From assembly GCF_000344805.1 (NCBI RefSeq), contig NC_020453.1, positions 6,729,001 through 6,793,000 of the forward strand: 64,000 bases of DNA, given 5' to 3'. Positions within the stretch are counted from its first letter, which is position 1; every line of letters begins with the position of its first letter. The position numbers and the translations under genes were made by a program. This DNA is from Bradyrhizobium oligotrophicum S58 (lineage in GTDB: Bacteria > Pseudomonadota > Alphaproteobacteria > Rhizobiales > Xanthobacteraceae). The notes beneath the pieces were generated by a model, which searched no databases, had not been told where the DNA came from, and worked only from the letters and a program-made list of their open reading frames with translations. Below, piece after piece: positions 27,886 through 38,139 of the stretch.

Positions 27886-28179
27886 TCAGCCTTTCCTGGA
27901 TGATTTCTTCTTCGTCGTCCTCTTGCTGGTCTTCTTCTTGCTCGACGATTTCGATGCCTTCTTGGCGGTCTTCTTCGCTGCCGCCTTGGCGCCCTTCTTC
28001 GGCGGCACCTTCTTGCCTTCGCGGCGCGCTTCCGAGAGGCTGATGGCGATCGCCTGCTTGCGGTTCTTGACCTTGCGGCCCGAGCCGCCGCTCTTCAACG
28101 TCCCGGCCTTGCGCTTCTTCATCACGCGCTCGACGTCCTTGGACGCGCCCTTCGAATATTTGCGTGCTGTTCGTGCCAT
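27886..28179 (-). CDS. Lysine-rich DUF6496-like small basic protein
   Basis: 97 residues from ATG 28179 with GGGAGA upstream; the further 21 in-frame residues lack support. The N-terminal 55 residues (KGASKDVERVMKKRKAGTL, then KNRKQAIAISLSEARREGKK) match the small DUF6496-type domain. The remaining 40 residues are almost only K, A, S, T and R, a histone H1-like tail suited to non-specific DNA or RNA binding. It is convergent with ku across the REP-like element. A nucleoid or DNA-protection role is inference. Confidence 0.8.
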   Translation of the reverse strand: MARTARKYSKGASKDVERVMKKRKAGTLKSGGSGRKVKNRKQAIAISLSEARREGKKVPPKKGAKAAAKKTAKKASKSSSKKKTSKRTTKKKSSRKG

Positions 28180-28238
28180 CAAGATGGTCTCCCTATGACA
28201 CGACAGAAATGAGCGGGAACAGCGATAGTTCCCTTTGG

Positions 28239-28583
28239 TCACCCACGAAAGAGCAGCTCCTCTGCTCGTTGCAACAAGTTTTCACACGGTCTTATCGCAA
28301 TTTTCAAAGCCCAGGCCTGAGCGGCTTCAATCGCGGGCGCGAGCTCCGCTAAAGATCCAGATCGCCAATGGTGACGATCTTTTCCAAGCGGCAACGTTTC
28401 GGTTTCCGAATCGATGCCCACAAATGGAAGGATGTCGCGATCGGACTCGAGCCGCGCGAACATCCGACATGCCACGATGAGCCTGGCCCCTTCAATTGGA
28501 GAGACCTCCTCGGCCAAGATCTGGCGCGCCGTCTCGATGATCGTCTCTCGAGCGCGCTCTATTTCTGATTGATTCCAACTCAC
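28239..28583 (-). CDS. Uncharacterised protein (114 aa)
   Basis: I do not recognise a named family with certainty. A helical N-terminus (IERARETIIETARQILA) leads into VSPIEGARLIVACRMFARLE and the distinctive DILPFVGIDSETETLPLGKD stretch, a pattern I recall from conserved hypothetical proteins of proteobacteria. No signal or membrane segment. It lies 54 bp beyond the kdpE stop and is on the same strand, so it could be transcribed with or after kdp. Confidence 0.65.
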   Translation of the reverse strand: MSWNQSEIERARETIIETARQILAEEVSPIEGARLIVACRMFARLESDRDILPFVGIDSETETLPLGKDRHHWRSGSLAELAPAIEAAQAWALKIAIRPCENLLQRAEELLFRG

Positions 28584-28637
28584 AACATTCTACTTGCACG
28601 ATGTCGTATGACGGTCTGTGCTGATCGAAAGACGAAG

Positions 28638-29327
28638 CTAATCCGGCGCGCGCAGGCGATAGCCGATGCCGGTCTCGGTCAGCACGAATTGCGGGCGCTC
28701 GGGGTCGATCTCGATCTTCTGCCGGAGCTGGCGCACGTAGACGCGCAGATATTGCGCGTCGGTCAATTCGTCCCACAGCTCCTTGAGCAGGAAGCGATGC
28801 GTCAGCACCTTGCCGGCGTGCTGCACCAGCACGCGCAGCAGATCGTACTCCTTGGGCGAGAGCTTGATCTCCCGCTCGCCGACCTTGACGATGCGGCGTA
28901 CAAGGTCGACCGAGAGATCGCCGGTGCGGAACACCGGCCGCTCTCCCTGCACCTGCAGCTGGTGCCGCAGCGCCGCGCGCAGGCGCGCGAGCAATTCATC
29001 CATGCCGAACGGCTTGGTGATGTAGTCGTCGGCGCCGAGATCGAGCGCCTGAACCTTGCCCACCTCGTCGCCACGGCTGGACAGCACCACGACCGGCACG
29101 GCCTCGTTGCGGCCACGGATGGTTCGCAGCAGTTCGAGCCCATCGATGTCCGGCAGGCCGAGATCGAGAATGATCAAGGCGGGCTCCTGCGCCAGCAGAT
29201 CCAGCGCAAGCTTGCCATTCGAGGCTTCGAGAATGTCGTAGCCCTGCGTGGTCAGGCCCATCCGCAGCAGCTTGCGGATCGGCGGCTCGTCGTCGATCAC
29301 GAGCACCTTGATCGGAGCACCGGTCAT
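28638..29327 (-). CDS. kdpE: Kdp response regulator
   Basis: 229 residues. The receiver domain has VLVIDDEPPIRKLL, the phospho-acceptor aspartate in ILDLGLPDIDG, the KPF lysine and an OmpR-type winged helix at the C-terminus (DLLRVLVQHAGKVLTHRFLL, then YLRVYVRQLRQKIE). ATG 29327 overlaps the kdpD stop by 4 bp. It activates the kdpFABC operon when phosphorylated by KdpD under potassium limitation. Confidence 0.95.
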   Translation of the reverse strand: MTGAPIKVLVIDDEPPIRKLLRMGLTTQGYDILEASNGKLALDLLAQEPALIILDLGLPDIDGLELLRTIRGRNEAVPVVVLSSRGDEVGKVQALDLGADDYITKPFGMDELLARLRAALRHQLQVQGERPVFRTGDLSVDLVRRIVKVGEREIKLSPKEYDLLRVLVQHAGKVLTHRFLLKELWDELTDAQYLRVYVRQLRQKIEIDPERPQFVLTETGIGYRLRAPD

Positions 29328-32041
29328 GCGGCCGTATCCAGCGGTCTGGCCTGCGCCGGCACCGGCAGGCGGATGGTGAGGACGGCGCCGCTGCGATCGG
29401 CGCGGTTGCCGGCGGTCAGGCGGCCGTGCATCGCCTCGACGAAACCACGCGAGATCGCAAGCCCGAGGCCGGTGCCGGGCCGCACCTGGTCGCCCTTCTG
29501 CACGCGATAGAACTTGTCGAACACGTGCTCGGCCTCCTCGGGCGGAATACCGTCGCCCTCGTCGCGCACCTCGAGAACGACCCACGGACCGTCGCGCCGA
29601 GACCGCAGCTCGATGGTCGAATCGGCAGGGGCATATTTGGCGGCGTTGTCGAGCAGGTTGAACAGCACCTGCTCGAACAGCACGGCATCGATCACGACCA
29701 TCGGCAGGTCGGGGACCAGCTCGAGCGACACACGATGACTGGAAAGGATCTTGCTTGCGCGTCGCAGCGCGCTGCCGATGATCTCACCGACGTCGTGGAG
29801 CGCGGCGTTCGGCACGATGGCGCCGGATTCCAGCTTGGTCATATCGAGCAGATTGGCTATGAATCGATTCAGCCGCTCGGACTCGTCGATCACGGTGGCG
29901 AGCAGATCGAGCTTCTCCTTGTCCGACAGCCGCGCCGCGAGATCGCGCATGGTCGAGGCCGCGCCGAGCACCGAGGCGAGCGGCGTCTTCAAATCGTGGG
30001 AGATCGAGGTCAGCAGCGCCGAGCGCAGACGGTCCTGCTCCATGGTGCGCTTGACCTTGTCCATGTCCTCGACCAGCAGCACCCGCTCGATCGCGAGCGC
30101 GCCCTGGTCGACCAGCGCATCGAGCAGCCGGCGCTGGTCCGGCGTCAGCAGCGGCCCGGTGCGGTCGTCGTCGATGCCGATGACGCCGATTAATCCGCGC
30201 CCGGTGCGCATCGGCAGGAACAGCCGCTTCGCGCCGGGCAGCGTGTCGGAGCCGCGACCGGCCGCACGGTCGTTGCTCCAGGCCCAGCTCGCCGCGGCAA
30301 GGTCGGCGTCATCGAGCTGGTCCTCGGGCGGGTAGCCGGTCATGACCGCGAGCTTGCCATCCTGCGGCAACAGCAGCACGACGCGCACCTTCAACATCAG
30401 TGCTGCCTGATAGGCCGTGGCCCACAACACGTCATCGAGCGTCGCGGTGCCCGCAAGCTTGCGGCTGAAAGCATAGAGCTGCTCGGTGGTGCGGATGCGC
30501 TGGGTCGCGGTGTCAGCCTGCACACGCACGCGCGCGGCGACATTGGAGACCAGAATCGCGATCAGCATGAAGAAGAAGAACGCGCCGATATTGGTCGGAT
30601 CGGTGATCGTGAATGTGTAGAGCGGCGGCAGGAAGAAGAAGTTGTAGCAGAGCGAGGCGGCGAGGCTCGCCAGCAGGGATGGCCACAGGCCGTAGCGCGC
30701 GGCGACGCCGACCACCGCCGTGATGAAGACGAGATCGACGTTCTCGATGCCGAAGAAAGGCTGAATCAGCTCGGCCAGGCCGAGCCCGACGGCCGTGATC
30801 AGCAGCGCCTTCAGATAGGGCTTCGGCTGCAACGGCTCGCTGCGCGGGCGCGTCTGTACCGACGGCCCAGCCGCGTCGGGCGCCTCCTCGCCGGCGATGA
30901 CGTGGATGCTGATGTTGCCGGCACGCCTGACGAGATCGTGCACCACCGAGCCCCGGACGATCTCGAACAGCCGCGAGCGGCTGGCCTTGCCGATGATGAT
31001 CTGGGTGACGTTGTTAGCCTGCGCGAAACTGATGAGGTCGTCGGCGATGCGGCGGCCGACGCCCGGAATCGTCAGCGCCTCGCCGCCGAGGGTCTCGGCC
31101 AGCCGCAGCGTGTCGGCGAGGCGATCGCGCTCTTTGTCCGAGAGCTGCAGATTGCGCCGCGTCTCGATGGTGACGGCCGTCCACGGCGCATGGACCCGGT
31201 CAGCCAGCCGCTTGGTGTAGCGCACCAGCCCTGTCGCGCGCGGATCCTCCGACACGCAGACGAGAATGCGCTCGCCGGCCGCCCAGGGCCCCGCGATGGC
31301 GTTGGCCTGCATGTGGTTGAGCAGTTGCTCGTCGACGCGCTCGGCGGTCCGGCGCAGCGCCAGCTCGCGCAGCGCGGTCAGGTTGCCGGGCGAGAAATAA
31401 TGCTCCAGCGCACGCTCGGCCTGCTTGGGCACATAGACCTTGCCCTCCTTCAGCCGCTGGATCAGATCGTCGGGCGTGAGGTCGATCAGCTCGATTGCGT
31501 CGGCACGGTCGAAGATCGAGTCGGGCACCGTCTCGCGCACGCGCACATGGGTGATCTGGGCGACGACGTCGTTGAGGCTCTCGATGTGCTGGACATTGAC
31601 GGCCGTGTAGACATCAATGCCGTGCGCCAGCAGCTCCTCGACGTCGAGATAGCGCTTGGGATGACGGCTGCCGTCGGCATTGGTGTGCGCCAGCTCATCG
31701 ACGATCGCGAGCTTCGGGCGGCGCGCGATCACGGCATCGAGATCCATCTCCTCGACGATCTGGTCCTTGTAGGAGATGCGCTTTCGCGGCACGACCTCGA
31801 GCCCACGCACCAGCGCCTCGGTCTCGACCCGGCCATGGGTCTCGACGAAGCCGATCACGACGTCGATTCCGGCCTTCATCTTGGCGTGCGCGCTCGACAG
31901 CATCTCATAGGTCTTGCCGACGCCGGGAGCCGCGCCGACGAAGATCTTGAGCTTGCCGGCAGGACTGTCCTCCCGCCGGGCCGCTTCGAGCAGGGCCTCC
32001 GGCGAGGGACGTTGGTCAGGATCGCGGCGTTGACTGGCCAT
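29324..32041 (-). CDS. kdpD: Kdp sensor histidine kinase
   Basis: 905 residues, full length. The N-terminal KdpD domain has GAAPGVGKTYEMLSSAHA (Walker A) and DELAHTN; a universal-stress-like domain follows near residues 250-370; four closely spaced membrane helices lie around 410-510; then a GAF-like region and the kinase core with the phospho-histidine in LTSISHDLKTPLASVLGA, N-box LLDNAAKYAP and G-box GTGLGLAISRG. It senses potassium/turgor and phosphorylates KdpE. Confidence 0.96.
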   Translation of the reverse strand: MASQRRDPDQRPSPEALLEAARREDSPAGKLKIFVGAAPGVGKTYEMLSSAHAKMKAGIDVVIGFVETHGRVETEALVRGLEVVPRKRISYKDQIVEEMDLDAVIARRPKLAIVDELAHTNADGSRHPKRYLDVEELLAHGIDVYTAVNVQHIESLNDVVAQITHVRVRETVPDSIFDRADAIELIDLTPDDLIQRLKEGKVYVPKQAERALEHYFSPGNLTALRELALRRTAERVDEQLLNHMQANAIAGPWAAGERILVCVSEDPRATGLVRYTKRLADRVHAPWTAVTIETRRNLQLSDKERDRLADTLRLAETLGGEALTIPGVGRRIADDLISFAQANNVTQIIIGKASRSRLFEIVRGSVVHDLVRRAGNISIHVIAGEEAPDAAGPSVQTRPRSEPLQPKPYLKALLITAVGLGLAELIQPFFGIENVDLVFITAVVGVAARYGLWPSLLASLAASLCYNFFFLPPLYTFTITDPTNIGAFFFFMLIAILVSNVAARVRVQADTATQRIRTTEQLYAFSRKLAGTATLDDVLWATAYQAALMLKVRVVLLLPQDGKLAVMTGYPPEDQLDDADLAAASWAWSNDRAAGRGSDTLPGAKRLFLPMRTGRGLIGVIGIDDDRTGPLLTPDQRRLLDALVDQGALAIERVLLVEDMDKVKRTMEQDRLRSALLTSISHDLKTPLASVLGAASTMRDLAARLSDKEKLDLLATVIDESERLNRFIANLLDMTKLESGAIVPNAALHDVGEIIGSALRRASKILSSHRVSLELVPDLPMVVIDAVLFEQVLFNLLDNAAKYAPADSTIELRSRRDGPWVVLEVRDEGDGIPPEEAEHVFDKFYRVQKGDQVRPGTGLGLAISRGFVEAMHGRLTAGNRADRSGAVLTIRLPVPAQARPLDTAA

Positions 32042-32094
32042 GCGGCATTATAGACGGAGGGACCTCGGCGCCAAGGCCGGGACGCAGCGCGGCC

Positions 32095-32700
32095 TCATTG
32101 CACCCTGGCGGCGTCGAGCGCCAGATTGAGCGCGAGCACGTTAACGCGGGGTTCGCCGAGCAGACCGAGCAGGCGGCCCTGGGTCTGCCGGGCGATCAGG
32201 GCCTGGACGCTTGCCTCCGGCAAGCCGCGCGCCTTGGCCACCCGCGGCACCTGGAACAGCGCCGCCTCCGGCGAGATGTCCGGATCGAGCCCGCTCGCCG
32301 AGGTCGTCACCAGATCGACCGGCACGGCCTGCGCGGGGTTCTCCGCCCTGAGCTTGTCGACATCCTCCTTGACGCGGTCGGCCAGCGCCTTGCTGGTCGG
32401 GCCGAGATTGGACCCGGACGAATTCGCGGCGTTGTAGGGCGCCGGCACCGTCTTGGTCGCATCGTTCGGATCGGCGGCCGATGTCGCCGACGGACGGCCG
32501 TGGAAATATTTGTCGTCCTTGAACTCCTGGCCGATCAGCGCCGAGCCGATCACCTGGCCGTTGCGCGTGATGAGACTGCCTTCGGCCCGGGTCGGAAACG
32601 CAAAGCCGGCGACGGCGGTCATGGCGAGCGGATAGAGCAGCCCGGTGATCAACGTGAGCGCGAGCAGGACGAAGATGGCGGGACGGATTTCTTTGAGCAT
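32095..32700 (-). CDS. kdpC: Potassium-transporting ATPase subunit C
   Basis: 201 residues, one N-terminal membrane helix ([20 protein letters not shown]) and the periplasmic domain with [20 protein letters not shown] and [20 protein letters not shown]. KdpC stabilises ATP binding in the KdpFABC complex. It is separated from kdpB by about 116 bp that contain a dispersed repeat, an unusual gap within a normally tight operon. Confidence 0.95.
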   Translation of the reverse strand: MLKEIRPAIFVLLALTLITGLLYPLAMTAVAGFAFPTRAEGSLITRNGQVIGSALIGQEFKDDKYFHGRPSATSAADPNDATKTVPAPYNAANSSGSNLGPTSKALADRVKEDVDKLRAENPAQAVPVDLVTTSASGLDPDISPEAALFQVPRVAKARGLPEASVQALIARQTQGRLLGLLGEPRVNVLALNLALDAARVQ

Positions 32701-32721
32701 GTGAGTCTCCTGTATATCTCC

Positions 32722-32805
32722 CCGTCATTGCGAGGAGCGAAGCGACGAAGCAATCCAGGGCTGCGCGAGGGACTCTGGATGGCTTCGCTTCGCTCGCAAT
32801 GACGG
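32722..32805. repeat. Dispersed palindromic repeat inside the kdp operon
   Basis: The element runs from CCGTCATTGCGAGGAGCGAA to TTCGCTCGCAATGACGG, with near-perfect inverted arms and an internal GAAGCAATCCAG / CTGGATGGCTTC pair. It sits between kdpB and kdpC and shares core words with the degenerate copy at 26681-26740. In RNA it would form a long hairpin between the two cistrons. Confidence 0.85.
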
Positions 32806-32816
32806 CGGTTGTGGTC

Positions 32817-34934
32817 TCAAGCCAGATGCAAGGCGGTCACGATCAGGTCGATCGCCTTGATGCCGATGAAGGGGATGATGATGCCGCCGAGGCCGTAGAT
32901 CATCAGGTTGCGGCCGAGCAGTGCGCCGGCGCCGATGGCGCGGTAGGCGACGCCCTTCAGCGCCAGCGGAATCAGCGCGATGATGACGAGCGCGTTGAAG
33001 ATGATCGCCGACAGGATCGCGCTCTGCGGGCTCGCGAGGTTCATGACGTTCAGCACGTTGAGCTGCGGGTAGAACGCCAGAAACATCGCCGGGATGATCG
33101 CGAAATATTTGGCGACGTCGTTGGCGATCGAGAACGTCGTCAGCGCGCCGCGGGTCATCAAGAGCTGCTTGCCGATCTCCACCACCTCGATCAGCTTGGT
33201 CGGGTTGGAGTCGAGATCGACCATGTTGCCGGCCTCGCGCGCCGCCTGCGTGCCGGTGTTCATGGCGACGCCGACATCGGCCTGCGCCAGCGCCGGCGCG
33301 TCGTTGGTGCCGTCGCCGCACATCGCCACCAGCTTGCCCTTGGCCTGCTCGTCGCGGATCAGCCTGAGCTTGTCCTCGGGCGTCGCCTGCGCCAGGAAGT
33401 CATCGACGCCGGCTTCGGCAGCGATCGCGGCCGCGGTCATCGGGTTGTCGCCGGTGATCATGATGGTGCGGATGCCCATGCGGCGCAGCTCGGCAAAACG
33501 CTCGCGGATGCCGCCCTTGACGATGTCCTTGAGCTGGACGACGCCGAGCAGCCGGCCATCTTTCGCCACCGCGAGCGGCGTGCCTCCGGTCTTGGCGATC
33601 TCGTCGGAGATCGCGCGGACCTCCCGCACCATCTCGCTCTCGACCGGCTGGATCGCACGGACCGTGTTGCCGGAGGCGAGCTGGGTCACGCCACCACCGA
33701 GATGGGCCAGGATCGCATCGACCGCGCCCTTGCGCACCGAGGAGCCGCCGGCATCGACGCCGCTCATGCGGGTCTGCGCCGTGAACGGCACGAAGGTCGC
33801 GCCGAGCTCGGCCATGTCGCGGCCGCGGATGCCGTATTTCTCCTTGGCCAGCACCACGATCGAGCGGCCCTCCGGCGTTTCGTCGGCGAGCGAGGCGAGC
33901 TGCGCCGCATCGGCGAGCTCCTGCTCGCTGACGCCCCTGACGGGGCGGAACGCGGTCGCCTGACGGTTGCCGAGCGTGATGGTGCCGGTCTTGTCGAGCA
34001 GAAGCGTATCGACGTCGCCGGCGGCCTCGACGGCGCGGCCGGACATTGCCAGCACGTTGAAACGCACCAGGCGGTCCATGCCGGCGATGCCGATCGCCGA
34101 CAGCAGCGCGCCGATCGTGGTCGGAATCAAGGTCACGAACAAGGCCACCAGCACCACGACCGAGATCGAACCGCCGGCATAGGCCGCGTAGCTCGGGATC
34201 GTCACGGTCGCGAACACGAAGATGATGGTGAGGCCGGCGAGCAGGATGTTGAGCGCGATCTCGTTCGGCGTCTTCTGTCGCTCCGCGCCCTCGACCAGCT
34301 TGATCATGCGGTCGATGAAGGTCGAGCCTTGCGCGGCCGTGATCTTGACGCGGATCCAGTCCGACAGCACCTGGGTGCCGCCAGTCACCGCCGAACGATC
34401 ACCGCCGGATTCGCGGATGACCGGTGCCGACTCCCCGGTGATGGCGGCCTCGTTGACCGAGGCGACGCCTTCGATCACCTCGCCGTCCGAGGGGATGGTG
34501 TCGCCGGCCTCGACCAGCACGAGATCGCCGACCTTCAGGCTGGTGCCGGGGACGAGCTTGTAGGTGTGATCCGTCGGGCTCGTGCCCGTCAGCAGCTTGG
34601 CCTGGCTCTCGGTGCGGGTCTTGCGCAGCGACTCCGCCTGCGCCTTGCCGCGGCCTTCGGCGACGGCCTCGGCGAAATTGGCGAACAGCACGGTGAACCA
34701 CAGCCAGAGAATGATCTGGAAGGTGAAGCCGAGGTTCGCTCCGCCGGTGACGACGTCGCGCAGGAAGATCACCGTGGTGAGCGCGGCGACGACCTCGACG
34801 ACGAACATCACGGGATTCTTGATCATCAGTCGCGGGTCGAGCTTGACGAAGGCGGCCTTGATGGCCGGCAGCACGATCTTCGGGTCGAGCATGGTCGACA
34901 TCGACGAGCGCTTCTGCAGTTTCATGGTTTCCAT
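32817..34934 (-). CDS. kdpB: Potassium-transporting P-type ATPase subunit B
   Basis: 705 residues. P-type ATPase motifs are complete: TGESAPV in the actuator domain, the phosphorylated aspartate in [15 protein letters not shown], the nucleotide site, [20 protein letters not shown] and [22 protein letters not shown]. It hydrolyses ATP to power potassium uptake through KdpA. It follows kdpA by 16 bp. Confidence 0.97.
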   Translation of the reverse strand: METMKLQKRSSMSTMLDPKIVLPAIKAAFVKLDPRLMIKNPVMFVVEVVAALTTVIFLRDVVTGGANLGFTFQIILWLWFTVLFANFAEAVAEGRGKAQAESLRKTRTESQAKLLTGTSPTDHTYKLVPGTSLKVGDLVLVEAGDTIPSDGEVIEGVASVNEAAITGESAPVIRESGGDRSAVTGGTQVLSDWIRVKITAAQGSTFIDRMIKLVEGAERQKTPNEIALNILLAGLTIIFVFATVTIPSYAAYAGGSISVVVLVALFVTLIPTTIGALLSAIGIAGMDRLVRFNVLAMSGRAVEAAGDVDTLLLDKTGTITLGNRQATAFRPVRGVSEQELADAAQLASLADETPEGRSIVVLAKEKYGIRGRDMAELGATFVPFTAQTRMSGVDAGGSSVRKGAVDAILAHLGGGVTQLASGNTVRAIQPVESEMVREVRAISDEIAKTGGTPLAVAKDGRLLGVVQLKDIVKGGIRERFAELRRMGIRTIMITGDNPMTAAAIAAEAGVDDFLAQATPEDKLRLIRDEQAKGKLVAMCGDGTNDAPALAQADVGVAMNTGTQAAREAGNMVDLDSNPTKLIEVVEIGKQLLMTRGALTTFSIANDVAKYFAIIPAMFLAFYPQLNVLNVMNLASPQSAILSAIIFNALVIIALIPLALKGVAYRAIGAGALLGRNLMIYGLGGIIIPFIGIKAIDLIVTALHLA

Positions 34935-34950
34935 GGAGGTTGCTCCAAAA

Positions 34951-36654
34951 TCAGAACACGGTGCCAGCGGTCATCGCGAGATGCTCGACGATCGGACCAA
35001 GGGCGAGAGCGGGGAAGAAGGTGAGGCCGCCGATGATCAGGATGACGCCGACGACGAGACCGACGAACAGGCCGCCGGTGGTCGGGAACGTGCCGGCCGA
35101 GGGCGGGATCGACTTCTTCTGCGCGAGCGAGCCCGCGATCGCCATCGCCGGGATGATCATGAAGAAGCGGCCGACGAACATCGAGGAGGCGAGCGTCAGG
35201 TTGTAGAAGAAGGTGTTGCCGGTGAGGCCGGCGAAAGCCGAGCCGTTGTTGCCGGTGGCCGAGGTGTAGGCATAGATCACCTCGGTAAATCCGTGCGGAC
35301 CGGCGTTGGCCATCGAGGCCACTGCGGACGGCAGCACCACGGCGACCGCGGTCCAGCCGAGATACATCAGCGGCAGCACCAGGATCGCCAGCATCGCCAT
35401 CTTGACCTCGCGGGCCTCGATCTTCTTGCCGACATATTCCGGCGTGCGGCCGACCATCAGGCCGGCGACGAAGATCGCGAGCACCACGAACAGCAGCATG
35501 CCGTAGAGGCCGGCGCCGACGCCGCCGACGATGATTTCGCCGAGCTGCATGTTGATCAGCGGAATCATGCCGCCGAGCGCAGTGAAGCTGTCATGCATCG
35601 CATTGACGGCGCCGCAGGAGGCCGCCGTGGTGATCACGGCGAACAGCGACGATGCGACGATGCCGAAGCGGACCTCCTTGCCTTCCATGTTGCCGCCGGT
35701 CAGCCCGAGCGCGTTGAGCACGTTGCTGCCGCTGGCCTCGGCCCAATAGGTCACGGTGACGCCGGCGACGAACAGCACGCCCATCACGGCGAGGATCGCC
35801 CAGCCCTGGCGTTGGTTGCCGACCATGCGGCCGAATACGTTGGTCAGCGCGGCGCCGAGCGCGAAGATCGAGAGCATCTGGATGAAGTTCGACAGCGCGG
35901 TCGGGTTCTCGAACGGATGCGCGGCGTTGGCATTGAAGAAGCCGCCGCCATTGGTGCCGAGCATCTTGATCGCGACCTGCGAGGCCACGGGGCCGACCGC
36001 GATGGTCTGCTTGGCGCCTTCCAAGGTCGTCGCCTCGACATAGGGCCCGAGCGTCTGCGGGATGCCCTGCCAGACCAGGAACAGCGTGTAGACGATGCAG
36101 AGCGGCAGCAGCACGTACAGCGTGCATCTGACGACATCGACCCAGAAATTGCCGACGGTGCGCGCCGAGGCGCGTGAGAAGCCGCGGATCAGCGCCATCG
36201 CCAGCACGATGCCGGTCGCGGCCGACAGGAAGTTCTGGTGCGTCAGGCCCAGCATTTGCACGAGATAGGAGACCGTGCTCTCGCCGCCGTAGTTCTGCCA
36301 GTTGGTGTTGGTCAGGAAGCTGATCGCGGTGTTGAACGACAGATCTTCGGCAACCGCCGACTGCCCGGCGGGATTGAACGGCAGCACGGCCTGCAGCCGC
36401 ATCACGCCGTAGATGATCAGGAAGCCGCCGACATGGAACAGCAGCATCGCGACCGTGTAGGTCAGCCAATGCTGCTCGCGGCGCTCATCGACGCCGCCGA
36501 TCCAATAGATCGCGGCCTCCACCGGCCGCAGCACCGGCGAAAGGAAGGTACGCTCGCCGTTGAAGACGCGCGTCATGTACCAGCCGAGCGGCTTGGCGAG
36601 CGCGACGATGACGGCGCAGTAGAGCAGGATCTGGATCCAGCCGATCACAGTCAT
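34951..36654 (-). CDS. kdpA: Potassium-transporting ATPase subunit A
   Basis: 567 residues with about ten membrane segments. It starts [13 protein letters not shown] and contains the selectivity-type segments [48 protein letters not shown] and [14 protein letters not shown]. KdpA is the potassium channel-like subunit, derived from the superfamily of K+ transporters. Confidence 0.97.
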   Translation of the reverse strand: MTVIGWIQILLYCAVIVALAKPLGWYMTRVFNGERTFLSPVLRPVEAAIYWIGGVDERREQHWLTYTVAMLLFHVGGFLIIYGVMRLQAVLPFNPAGQSAVAEDLSFNTAISFLTNTNWQNYGGESTVSYLVQMLGLTHQNFLSAATGIVLAMALIRGFSRASARTVGNFWVDVVRCTLYVLLPLCIVYTLFLVWQGIPQTLGPYVEATTLEGAKQTIAVGPVASQVAIKMLGTNGGGFFNANAAHPFENPTALSNFIQMLSIFALGAALTNVFGRMVGNQRQGWAILAVMGVLFVAGVTVTYWAEASGSNVLNALGLTGGNMEGKEVRFGIVASSLFAVITTAASCGAVNAMHDSFTALGGMIPLINMQLGEIIVGGVGAGLYGMLLFVVLAIFVAGLMVGRTPEYVGKKIEAREVKMAMLAILVLPLMYLGWTAVAVVLPSAVASMANAGPHGFTEVIYAYTSATGNNGSAFAGLTGNTFFYNLTLASSMFVGRFFMIIPAMAIAGSLAQKKSIPPSAGTFPTTGGLFVGLVVGVILIIGGLTFFPALALGPIVEHLAMTAGTVF

Positions 36655-36693
36655 GGGATGTTGTCCTTGAGAACGATCGCGGGCGCTCGGCGG

Positions 36694-36783
36694 TCAGAAC
36701 CGCTCGGGCCGCAGCAGCGCATAGGTGAGATAGATCAGAAGGCCGAGCGACACCGCGCCGGCGAGCGAGTAGTCGAAGATCAT
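36694..36783 (-). CDS. kdpF: Potassium-transporting ATPase subunit F
   Basis: A 29-residue peptide, too short for ordinary gene finding: one membrane helix (YSLAGAVSLGLLIYLTYALL) and the typical LLRPERF ending. It lies 39 bp before kdpA. KdpF stabilises the KdpABC complex in other bacteria. Confidence 0.9.
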   Translation of the reverse strand: MIFDYSLAGAVSLGLLIYLTYALLRPERF

Positions 36784-36793
36784 GGCCCGTCTC

Positions 36794-36877
36794 CTAGAGT
36801 CGCTCGCAGGCGTAGGTGTAGCCGATCGCCAAAGCGAAGAAGCCGGCGGCCAGCGCCAGCATCAGGATGTCCAGCAT
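36794..36877 (-). CDS. 27-residue membrane peptide preceding kdpF
   Basis: ATG 36877 has GAGGAG about 6 bases upstream, giving MLDILMLALAAGFFALAIGY and then TYACERL. It is a single hydrophobic helix with a short charged tail, and ends 10 bp before the kdpF start, so it is very probably the first cistron of the kdp operon. It resembles kdpF in size and topology but lacks the RPERF tail. It may be an additional small subunit; function is inference. Confidence 0.7.
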   Translation of the reverse strand: MLDILMLALAAGFFALAIGYTYACERL

Positions 36878-37247
36878 GGTGTGCTCCTCATGCGCGCAGA
36901 GACGCGCAAAGCATAGGGTCAGCCGGGAGCACACAACTTGTGATGGATCAAGCCCCATCGCCGTGCCCGCGGTCCGCTCCATCGTCCCAGATGGCATCCG
37001 GAACCATAGGTTTTCGAGACGGCGCCGCCGACAGAGTTATAGGAATCTCATAAAGACCACTGCATTCCCCAGGCAAAATCGCACGGCTGCGGCGGCGTCC
37101 GCATATGAGCGGCCGCACGGCGGCGGCGTCTTTATGCGCCGCTTATTTCTCCCCGCCCCCGCCCCTCTCGCATTCCTACGGCCCCGTCGGCCACATTGCC
37201 GGTCAGGGCCCATCGGGCCATCGCTTACTGACGACGGGAGGCCACGC
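36878..37247. other. 370-bp region between kdp operon and divergent gene
   Basis: This region must hold the kdp promoter (leftward) and the promoter of the 150-residue gene (rightward). An AT-richer patch around 37030-37070 (GAGTTATAGGAATCTCATAA) is the most promoter-like part. I cannot identify a KdpE site with certainty. Confidence 0.45.
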
Positions 37248-37700
37248 ATGGCTGCCTTGACCACACGATCGGATATCCCTGAGCCGGCGCAGATCGCGCA
37301 GACCACGACGGCGATGCTGACGGCTTTGCTTGACGACGACGAAGGCGTCTCCCCCTTGTCTGCGCGCGGGCGGAGCCGAAAGCGGATCGCACGATTCCTG
37401 GAGGTCGAGGCGCGGATCGATGCCGCGCTCGAGCTGATCGCGCTGCAATTGCCGCAATGGCAGCTGCGTCGAATTGCCTATGATGACGGCGAATGGCACT
37501 GCGCATTGTCGCGACAGCGGGAATTGCCGGACTGGCTCGATCGTTGCGCTGAAGCCCGCCACAGCGATCTCGCCCTCGCCATTCTCCACGCCGCGACCGA
37601 AGCCCGCCGACTCCAGCCAGGCGTCTCGCAGACTGACGCAAGGCGCGGCATCACGACCGAAGCAGGGGTCACCGACCTGCTCTGCTGCGACAATTTCTGA
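37248..37700 (+). CDS. Uncharacterised protein (150 aa)
   Basis: Start ATG 37248 is preceded by GGGAGG; the 127 extra upstream residues in frame look non-coding. The middle region (RIDAALELIALQLPQWQLRR, DDGEWHCALSRQRELPDWLD, then EARHSDLALAILHA) is well structured and reads like a real soluble protein; similar small proteins are, as I recall, common in Bradyrhizobium. It ends DLLCCDNF with a double cysteine. Function unknown. Confidence 0.65.
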   Translation: MAALTTRSDIPEPAQIAQTTTAMLTALLDDDEGVSPLSARGRSRKRIARFLEVEARIDAALELIALQLPQWQLRRIAYDDGEWHCALSRQRELPDWLDRCAEARHSDLALAILHAATEARRLQPGVSQTDARRGITTEAGVTDLLCCDNF

Positions 37701-37721
37701 GCCGCCGCTGTCAGTCGCGCG

Positions 37722-38006
37722 ATGCTCCTTTCCACCGACAAGCCCGCGGAGCTTCCGGCCGCCAGGGTGCTGGTTCGATTTCTGCTGCGAATAGCAATCC
37801 TCATCCTGTTCGCCGCGTTCGGCAGCATCGGCTTCGGTCGCAGCCTCGCCGCCCTGCTCTGGATGACCACGATCCTGTGTGCCGTGCTCGCGATGCTGCG
37901 CCGGGAGCGCGCGTTCGCCGCGAGCCTGAACCATTGGGACGAGATGATCGGCTATACCGCGCTCCATTGCGCGGTGATGGCGCTGATCCAGCCGTCCGGA
38001 AACTAA
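37722..38006 (+). CDS. Small membrane protein (94 aa)
   Basis: Two or three hydrophobic segments are visible: LVRFLLRIAILILFAAFGSI and LLWMTTILCAVLAMLRRERA, then YTALHCAVMALIQ. It begins 21 bp after the previous gene on the same strand, so the two may be co-transcribed. No family recognised. Confidence 0.55.
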   Translation: MLLSTDKPAELPAARVLVRFLLRIAILILFAAFGSIGFGRSLAALLWMTTILCAVLAMLRRERAFAASLNHWDEMIGYTALHCAVMALIQPSGN

Positions 38007-38139
38007 GCTCTCCCTTACGCCGCTCCTATGCGATCGCAGGCGGCGTCATCTCGAATTCCTACCCTTCGCCTTCGATATTGCCGAGCGTGAACGCCGATCG
38101 TTCCGACCGGCCTGCTCACACGCAGCAAGGATCAGTCCC

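Noticed and set aside
32799..35024. 741-codon open frame antisense to kdpB
   Set aside because: Low-complexity R/D/H/G/E-rich translation opposite a gene with complete P-type ATPase motifs; a shadow.
34582..36177. 531-codon frame antisense to kdpA and the start of kdpB
   Set aside because: Repetitive charged translation with no domain; kdpA and kdpB are certain on the other strand.
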